A DNA stretch of 64,000 bases, from contig NC_084928.1 of the NCBI RefSeq assembly GCF_958298935.1, positions 17,453,501 to 17,517,500 on the forward strand, in the 5' to 3' direction. A program made the position numbers and the translations under genes. The notes under the pieces are model-generated. The model saw only the letters and a list, made by a program, of their open reading frames with translations. It had not been told where the DNA came from and did no database searches. This stretch comes from Phragmites australis (Eukaryota > Streptophyta > Magnoliopsida > Poales > Poaceae). Of this stretch, positions 58,361 through 64,000 are shown in pieces (the stretch's first letter is position 1; each line of letters opens with the position of its first letter).

Positions 58361-58481
58361 GCTGCAGGCCACTTCATTGCAAACCCATCCTATATAAAGC
58401 ATCGGCGATGAGGTTCATTGATTGCTGCAGGCCACTTCATTGCAAACTTCATTGCAAACCCATCCTATATAAAGCATCCTA
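58361..58481. repeat. Direct duplication in the Gypsy-E protease region
   Basis: GCTGCAGGCCACTTCATTGC and the following ~23 bases (58361-58403) recur from 58424. The second copy contains an additional short duplication of CATTGCAAAC. Confidence 0.85.
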
Positions 58482-59110
58482 TGCTAAGCTTCCGCCATCT
58501 ATGAGGATTCTGTGCACTTCATTTCCTAAAATGTTTGCAGTAATGATAAAGGCGTCCATATGCGAGTAATCTAGAACCCTCATGTCTTCCTGTGAGAAGG
58601 TAATGGGCACATTGGACCATTTCAAATGGACATAAGTAGGCCCTACACTAATATGGTTAACCCTTCGCACATATTCTTTTTGTTGCCACTTCGATTCAGT
58701 TTCCTGATTAGATCCTCCAGTGATTACCAACACAATATTGTATCCGCGGTTTACTGTGCCCACTGATATGCTAGATTCTGGAGGTGTTTCGATTGCTAGT
58801 CTTGGCAGAGGCGGTGGGAGTTTCCTTGGAAAGTCGTCAGCTAACCAAAGGTCTGATCCGGCGGAGCCGAAGGCACAAGAATATATTGTTGCGTCGGTGC
58901 AACCATTGGTCGCCACTGGTTAGCGAATGTTGTGTTTGGGCCGCGGGTCTGATTCTTTTCCCACACTTCACCCTGTCTGAAATGTCTGGCATGATGCACA
59001 ATTCTTGAAGAATTGAAGGGTTGTTTCTCTAAGCTTTCTTTCATGGCCATGACCTGTGAACACTGCTTAGTCCTATGACCAGCTCCTTTGCCATACAACT
59101 CACAGTACAA
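58479..59110 (-). pseudogene. Gypsy-E protease region with gag zinc knuckle
   Basis: On the minus strand 59110-59050 reads MYCELYGKGAGHRTKQCSQ, the variant knuckle (C...GxGHxTxxC) usual in this lineage. The protease (58916-58479) contains [19 protein letters not shown] and HRILIDGGS at its end, the DTG/DSG equivalent read as DGG. Just after it a ~43-bp segment is duplicated (58361-58481), bringing stops. Confidence 0.8.
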
Positions 59111-60643
59111 TGTGGCTGGGTCCGGTGGAGCCCATTCTCCTCGACCCCCTCGGCCTCCACAGCCTCTACCACTCTGACCTCCTCGAGTACCCTGCCTTGT
59201 GCTTCGGTGAACTCTTGAGTGACCTCGATTTGTCCGGAGTCTATCTGGTTGATTTCTTCTTGCTTCGATGTGTATTCAAATGCTTCAGCTTTTTTTACAC
59301 GCTTCAGTCTGTCCCTAGGTTGCTCAGCGTTTGTATCTCTGGTTGACGCATTTGTTTTCAGCATTTTTGATGCTACCATCTCACTCTTCCTCCGAAGGTG
59401 GTCCAACTCAGACCTTGCGTACTCTTTCATCTTATTGAAGAGCTCCCGCACACTCTCTGACCTCTTGTGTGTAAGCTTTCCTGCCAAAAGCCTCCTCTGA
59501 TGCCCTGGATAGCAGCATCGATGATGGTGTCTTCGCTCAAGCCCTTCACCTGGTAGCAAACATGTATGAAGCGACACATAGAGCTATGCAGTGTCTCCAT
59601 TGGCTGTTGCTTGAGTGTGAAGAGGTTGCTGGCAGTAACCTTCTCTCCTTCTCTGCTCGATTTCCTTGGAAATTACTATATAGGGCATTGCATAACTGCT
59701 CCCATGAGTACCACCGAGTACTACAACCTCGCTATCCCCTTGACCGCTAACACAAAGGCCTTCGCCAGTGTCATATTGTCTCCTCCAGCGGATTCAACTG
59801 CCTCCTCGAAACTCATAACGAACTCCTTCGACTCCATCAAACATAACCACCCTAGGCATCTTAAAGCCCAAAGGCCATGGTCAGTTCTGCAAGCCAACAG
59901 AGAGTGGTGATACTGGATCACCCACGCATGACCTATGCTGAAGGTCCTGCGCCGGTCGTGATGCAACTGCTAACGGAGGAGTCATGTGGCGAGTCAGTTC
60001 ATCTGCATGCTGCAACATGTCAATCTTTTCTTGCATTTTCTCCAGTGTTTTTCGGGCCTCGTCAGCTCACCGGCGATACTCCGCGGCCTTCCAACTCATT
60101 GCCAAGCTATCCAACATGCTCTTTTTTTGCACAATCTGCCGCTCCAATTCCTCGGCTTCTTACTTGGCTGGTCTTTCCTCTTCTGTCTCATCTTCATCTT
60201 CATATTCTTCAAAGTTACCAGCGTTGTCCAACTCTTCGACAACATGTGCCTTTCCCCTTTCTCCTGCCGAAGGCTCGAAGCGGGCACAAAGGTTAGCTTC
60301 TACCCTTCGCACTGCTGCCGCTGCGTCTTCCTGGAGAGCTGCTTTGTGACGATCTTTGTCATCCCTCTAGGGGCACCATATTCACATCATCGTGTCCTTG
60401 CTGGCTGTCGTTAGCTCCACCGGTCGAAGTGTTGAACGGCTCTGACACCACCGAAGGGAGTGTTTCGGCCGAAGCCCCTATCGGAATTAGCTGCTCTGGT
60501 GTGTTGAACAGCTCTGACACCACCGAAGGGAGTGTTTCGGCCGAAGCCCCTACCGGAATTAGCTGCTCTGGCAATGTTGCCGATGTACCGAGTGGCTTCA
60601 TCTTTTTTTTAGGTGGCATGACTTTGGTGGGTTCGATCCCCAT
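59111..60643 (-). pseudogene. Gypsy-E gag
   Basis: A minus-strand ATG at 60643, overlapping the primer-binding site, starts MGIEPTKVMPPKKKMK; an N-domain with a 24-residue repeat follows. A Lys/Glu-rich coiled-coil-like segment lies at 60290-60090. The gag core is at 59820-59700 (FEEAVESAGGDNMTLAKAFV, LAVKGIARL, stop, YSV...). In shifted frames it continues to RSESVRELFNKMKEYARSEL (about 59460-59400), a charged helical linker before the knuckle. Confidence 0.78.
60431..60574 (-). repeat. 72-bp tandem duplication in Gypsy-E gag N-region
   Basis: Two in-frame copies starting at 60431 and 60503 encode EQLIPVGASAETLPSVVS and EQLIPIGASAETLPSVVS, each followed by six further repeat residues. Only a few bases differ. 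Confidence 0.93.
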
Positions 60644-60655
60644 GGTCGGTGCCAA
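60639..60655 (-). other. Primer-binding site of Gypsy-E
   Basis: TTGGCACCGACCATGGG on the minus strand, one base from the 5' LTR. It is related to the TTGGCGCC-type site of Tat/RIRE2 elements, not to tRNA-Met. Confidence 0.7.
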
Positions 60656-60656
60656 C

Positions 60657-61310
60657 TGTTGGTAGCTAAGTCACTAAACTAGTGGAAGTCTTTAGCCAAG
60701 AGAGAGAGATAGCTGAAGGCGGCGAGAGGCAACACGTGTTTATGCAGAGATGTATTGTCTCATTTGTGTATCGCATCAGTTACAGTGCCAGCCTATTTAT
60801 AGCCCGTACTCAACCCCTCCTTGCCATAATTTACTGCATTACCCCCCTAAGTGCCACATTCCTGGCATATTGTCAGGTATTTTGGTATGATTCAGTACAT
60901 TTGCACATTTACAATTATACCCTAGACCGCTACATGGGCTTCGACAGATGTCGCACCTTCGACAGAGGCCCCATAAGGCCAGTCGCAGACGAGCCTTCAA
61001 AGCACCTTCGACCAGCCTTGACGCTGTGTCCCGAGTTACCCTTTGGTCTCCGTCCCAAGGCCCGCCAGAGACTTCACCTGCGCTGTTACATGGCGTCACG
61101 GCTTGACCTTCGATCTTCGTCTGAAGGCCCGCCAAAGGCTTCGCCTGCGCTGATACTTGGGGCCGTGGGTCGACCTTCAGTCTCCGTCTGAAGGCCTGCT
61201 AGAGGCTTTGCCTGCACTTCCTGAAACACAATTGCATTATTCGTCAGTGTACGGCCACTAGTGAACTTCGACTCACCATCCGAAGGGGCACGTGAGGCCA
61301 TTCCCCAACA
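60657..61310 (-). repeat. Gypsy-E right LTR (5' LTR)
   Basis: 654 bp, partner of 54772-55404. Confidence 0.93.
60794..60801 (-). promoter_or_regulatory. Candidate TATA box of the Gypsy-E 5' LTR
   Basis: TATAAATA on the minus strand, with the same context in the other LTR (GCCTATTTATAGCC at 54903). Confidence 0.6.
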
Positions 61311-61315
61311 TAGCC
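61311..61315. other. Right target-site duplication of Gypsy-E (TAGCC)
   Basis: Identical to 54767-54771. Confidence 0.9.
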
Positions 61316-61393
61316 CGGAGCGAGGCCTCGGAACCCTAGCCCCCATTGATGAACATAGACGCCGACAAACTGCCTGCGCACCACCAACGCCCG

Positions 61394-61690
61394 AGGCCCT
61401 CCATTTCCCTCCTCCACGTGCTTATGCCGACGCCTAAGGCCCTCCTCCCGGTGGCCTCCGGTTTCCCTCCTCCGCGAACCACAGACATTCGAGGCCATCC
61501 TCTCGGTTGCCTCTTGTTTCCCTCCTCTGCCCGCTGCTGATGTCCGAGGCCCTCCTCTCGGTAGCTTCCGATCTCCCTCCTCTGCACGCTTCCATTGCCC
61601 GAGGCCCTCCTCCAGGTGGCCTCCGATCTCCCTCATCCGCGCGCCACCAACGCCCAAGGGTCTCCTCCCGGTGGCCTCCGGTGAGTAGCC
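61394..61690. repeat. 55-bp minisatellite
   Basis: Units begin AGGCC(C/A)TCCTC at 61437, 61492, 61547, 61602 and 61657, with a shortened first unit at 61394. Each has a CCGGTGGCCTCCG-like and a TCTCCCTCCTC-like block. The period is exactly 55 bp with 10-20% divergence by eye. Confidence 0.93.
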
Positions 61691-61780
61691 ATCCCCCTCC
61701 CCTCTCTCTCTCTCTCTCTATTTATTCCCGGCCGAGCCATCGTAGCCGGTGCTCCAGCCAAGTCATGGTCCTTTCTTCTT

Positions 61781-61870
61781 CTCTGTGTGATGCCCGTACA
61801 TCATGCTGCTATTCTCCGTGTGATGCCCGGCCATCATGCTGTTGTTCTCTGTGTGATGCCCAGCCAACTT
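61781..61870. repeat. 33-bp minisatellite, about 2.6 copies
   Basis: CTCTGTGTGATGCCCGNNCA units start at 61781, 61814 and 61847. Confidence 0.9.
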
Positions 61871-62345
61871 GGTTTGGATATCAATTCCTTATTTGTTGAA
61901 TCATATATATGTGGACCATACTGTGATGTCGAAATGCATGTAAAAAATGGATAGAAATGCTGATTTGGATATAGCATTTAGTACTCTAGAAAGTTTTTTC
62001 TTTTTTTCTTTTTGTGAATCTTAGCATGGAAAGTGATTTTGTCATTTAAAGCTCACAAGGAGGTTGTAGCGAAATAGGTAATCTCGTCTGGTAGATACAA
62101 CAACCCAGGTTTCCATCTCTTGTGTTAGTTTTGTTGAAGTGATTGCCTCACTTTCACTCACTCATGCTAATGCAACTTGCTTGTGCTTATAACCAAGAAG
62201 GGTTCAGGGTTATTACTTGATTAGACTTTTACTTTATGAAATGGTGTATACTTGTATGGATGTGATTATGAATCATTCATTGATATCTCCTTTGAGCAAC
62301 TTTAGTAAGAACACAGAATATGTATAACATATTACTCTTTCATGA
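61871..62345. other. AT-rich spacer
   Basis: I see no gene or well-formed repeat here. Confidence 0.5.
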
Positions 62346-63040
62346 TTACATTATGAGAAGATAGTACAATTCAAGTTCATGTAACATTCTTGGGCTAACT
62401 AGATTTTTTTGTAGTTCAGTTTGAATAATGTGCCCATATGTTATATTCATTATTTCTTTAGTTTCAGTGACCACCTTTTCAGGGCCTTCTAAGCACCGAA
62501 TTAAAGTCTTCCTTCTTTGGTTAGCAACAGTTTGAAAATATCTAGTGTTCCTATCTTCTTCTTTAATTTCTCTCTCTAGCTTAAATCTAGGGTTTTTAAC
62601 ATTTTGACCAACACCAAAGTCCCAGAGAATTGGTGTATGATCACTACCAATTCTAGGTAAAGCTCTATCAGTTGCTAGAGAGAAGTGATCATCCACCTCT
62701 GTGATACAAAAAACTCTATCAATATTGGACATATTGATATTTTCCTGATTGTTAGACCATGGGAATTTTCTATCTAGCAAATTAGTTTCTATCAAGTCAC
62801 AAGAATCAATGCACTCATTCAACTTATCACTTTACTTAAAATCTACATTACCATTAGTTTTATGTTTTTGATACCTAACGAGATTACAATATCCACCTAT
62901 CAACACAAATTTGGAAAAGAAAATCATGTTTCCACTCTTCATAAGGGGATCCATAAATTGTCACAATCTGCCATGTAAAACTATCTATCTTATTTCTAAC
63001 TATGCAAGATATTGGAAACTCATGAATTTCCTAGCTTATA
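62346..63040 (-). pseudogene. LINE (L1-type) endonuclease/RT fragment
   Basis: On the minus strand an apurinic-type endonuclease is read across frames. Near 62990-62930 it has SFTWQIVTIYGSPYEEWKHD. The better frame (62822-62346) begins NECIDSCDLIETNLLDRKFP and continues NMSNIDRVFCITEVDDHFS and LPRIGSDHTPILWDF, where SDH is the conserved endonuclease end. It then jumps to EEDRNTRYFQTVANQRRK, which in intact elements lies several hundred residues on at the start of RT; an internal deletion joins them. No 3' tail or target duplication was found. Confidence 0.8.
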
Positions 63041-63483
63041 ATATAAAAAATCCATCAGGAAGCCACCTACAGATCCTTTAGATGGCAAATCATCCCATAA
63101 TCAAGGAAGATGTGTACAATGGGAAGTTCTAATATATTAAAAGTTTAAAACACATACCAGGTTATTGGGTTGGAGTGGTAGCCGGTTCGTCGTGGAGGTG
63201 TGGCGACCGGTTCATCGGGGAGGAGCAACCATTGGGGTCGTCGGGGAGGACTACCCTGTTCTTAACCTTGATTCCTTTTCTTTCCTCTATTGAGAACATA
63301 ATATACTACACTTGATCCTAACTTCTCTCCTTTTTAATTTTCTGCATAGTCCTTTGCATGAGTTGATCTTTATTGCACCTTGCTTCACATTGGCATATTG
63401 GAACAAGAAATTTCATTGATGAACCATTGCATACCTGTCAAATTTTTCTAGGCAAATAATAATCTAGTGGTCAATTAAGTACC
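63041..63483. other. Spacer upstream of the right-edge gene
   Basis: No gene seen. Two GGTTCGTCG / GGTTCATCG-type short repeats occur at 63183-63240. Confidence 0.4.
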
Positions 63484-64000
63484 ATGGCGCAGAAGAGGAC
63501 ATGTACCCCTAAGAAAACACAAGAACAGAGAATGCTCACACTAGAGGACGCCCCGGCACAAGATGGGGCAGGTGCAAGCAGGAGGTCGGATAGGAGTCCA
63601 ATCCTACATAGGTCATCCTCCTACGACAGCAGCGGAAGCGAGTGCTTGTGGCACACCCCGAGCCCTGTTCCATGCGAGCGGGAGAGCCAACATCGGGCAA
63701 GTAGCCCCGACTATGATCCCGTCGAAGAGGTATTGAGATGAGTTAATACATTTAATACTTCTCAAATGGAGGAATATTTTTGTTTATGTCAACTCCACTT
63801 ATTTTCTCTCTAGAGGGTGCAAAGATCTCCACGTCGATCATTCGTGCCACAACCTTCCGCTCCCTTTGTGCCTAAAACTTCGAGTCCCGCAAGGGGTACA
63901 CTGAATTGAAGACAGGGCGAGCGAAACAAAAACAAGTTGCCATCCAACACTTATACAATAACGTATGTTGGTGTTGAAGGCGAGCCTGTTGCACCTCGTG
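63484..64000 (+). CDS. 5' exons of a CACTA second-protein-like gene, cut by the window edge
   Basis: The ATG at 63484 has an excellent context (ACCATGGCG). Exon 1 (63484-63729) encodes a basic, Ser/Asp-rich start (MAQKRTCTPKKTQEQRML) ending DYDPVEE at donor G|GTATTG. After an intron with acceptor CTCTCTAG, exon 2 starts at 63814 (RVQRSPRRSFVPQPSAPF). It has an in-frame TGA near 63907, then ERNKNKLPSNTYTITYVGVE, continuing with GEPVAP to the edge. That last part resembles the opening of Ptta/En/Spm proteins ('RG.nknKLP.g.ytIt.vd..G.PvaP'), a position occupied in CACTA-1 by its second gene. It may therefore be part of another CACTA element to the right. The stop suggests a pseudogene. Confidence 0.45.

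Larger units (their letters stand above)
54772..61310 (-). mobile_element. Gypsy-E: Ty3/gypsy element of the Tat/RIRE2 type
   Basis: LTRs TGTT...AACA of 633 and 654 bp and a perfect TAGCC duplication define it. On the minus strand the order is 5' LTR (right), primer-binding site, gag, protease, RT, RNase H, a second RNase H, integrase start, polypurine tract, 3' LTR (left). A second, archaeal-type RNase H after the usual one is a hallmark of the Tat lineage. Integrase is cut short, the RT active-site motif is deleted, and several stops occur, so it is inactive. Confidence 0.93.

Noticed and set aside
61244..61657. 137-codon minus-strand frame
   Set aside because: Starts in the Gypsy-E LTR and runs through the 55-bp minisatellite; no support as a gene.
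1..64000. CRISPR arrays, rRNA, tRNA genes or bacterial operons
   Set aside because: No regularly spaced direct repeats with unique spacers, no recognisable RNA gene, and gene structure with introns and retrotransposons is clearly plant nuclear.

Overview
This window is a stretch of plant nuclear DNA, almost certainly from a grass. The two genes recognisable as host genes are glycosyltransferase family 61 (GT61) copies, a family strongly expanded in grasses. The rest is a stack of grass-type CACTA transposons and Ty1/copia and Ty3/gypsy retrotransposons. A panicoid grass is my guess from repeat style only. I see no prokaryotic or organellar signal, no rRNA or tRNA gene and no CRISPR array. Nearly every coding sequence is broken, so calls rest on conserved motifs read across frames.

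Region 1 (1-6.76 kb) holds two tandem, same-strand GT61 pseudogenes (760-1950 and 4766-6614). A 1.27 kb non-autonomous CACTA element (2808-4074) lies between them. Copy B keeps a three-exon layout with an N-terminal signal anchor, but has three in-frame stops and two frameshifts. Copy A has at least three frameshifts.

Region 2 (6.76-61.3 kb) is one nested stack. Gypsy-A (6764-10898, 5' LTR to protease) is followed by Copia-1, which starts at 10899. Copia-1 is split into three pieces (10899-11664, 23330-25361, 47059-47570). Its gag is interrupted by the 11.7 kb CACTA-1 (11665-23329, target duplication ACT). Its reverse transcriptase is interrupted by the 21.7 kb Gypsy-B insertion (25362-47053, target duplication GTTGC). 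Gypsy-B is minus-strand, has ~3.1 kb LTRs and a Tekay/Del-like pol. It was itself invaded by Gypsy-C (28468-35905) beside its polypurine tract, and by the short Gypsy-D (43694-46023) inside its right LTR. Copia-1 then meets CACTA-2 (47571-54766), which carries a nested Copia-2 (about 47663-50236). CACTA-2 lost its far end before Gypsy-E, a minus-strand Tat/RIRE2-like element with dual RNase H (54772-61310, target duplication TAGCC), landed at that junction.

Region 3 (61.3-64 kb) holds a 55-bp and a 33-bp minisatellite, a degenerate LINE endonuclease fragment on the minus strand, and at the right edge the first two exons of a gene resembling the second protein of plant CACTA elements.

The most unusual content is in CACTA-1. 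It carries a TNP2-type transposase (minus, 22159 to 18733). It also carries a second multi-exon gene (minus, 18082 to 12460) combining a proline-rich first exon, an RNase H1 N-terminal/viroplasmin-like domain, a region resembling plant En/Spm proteins, and a Ulp1-like (C48) cysteine protease domain with the His, Asp and Cys positions visible. A block of subterminal repeats sits inside the element just upstream of this second gene, as if it had its own end-like promoter.
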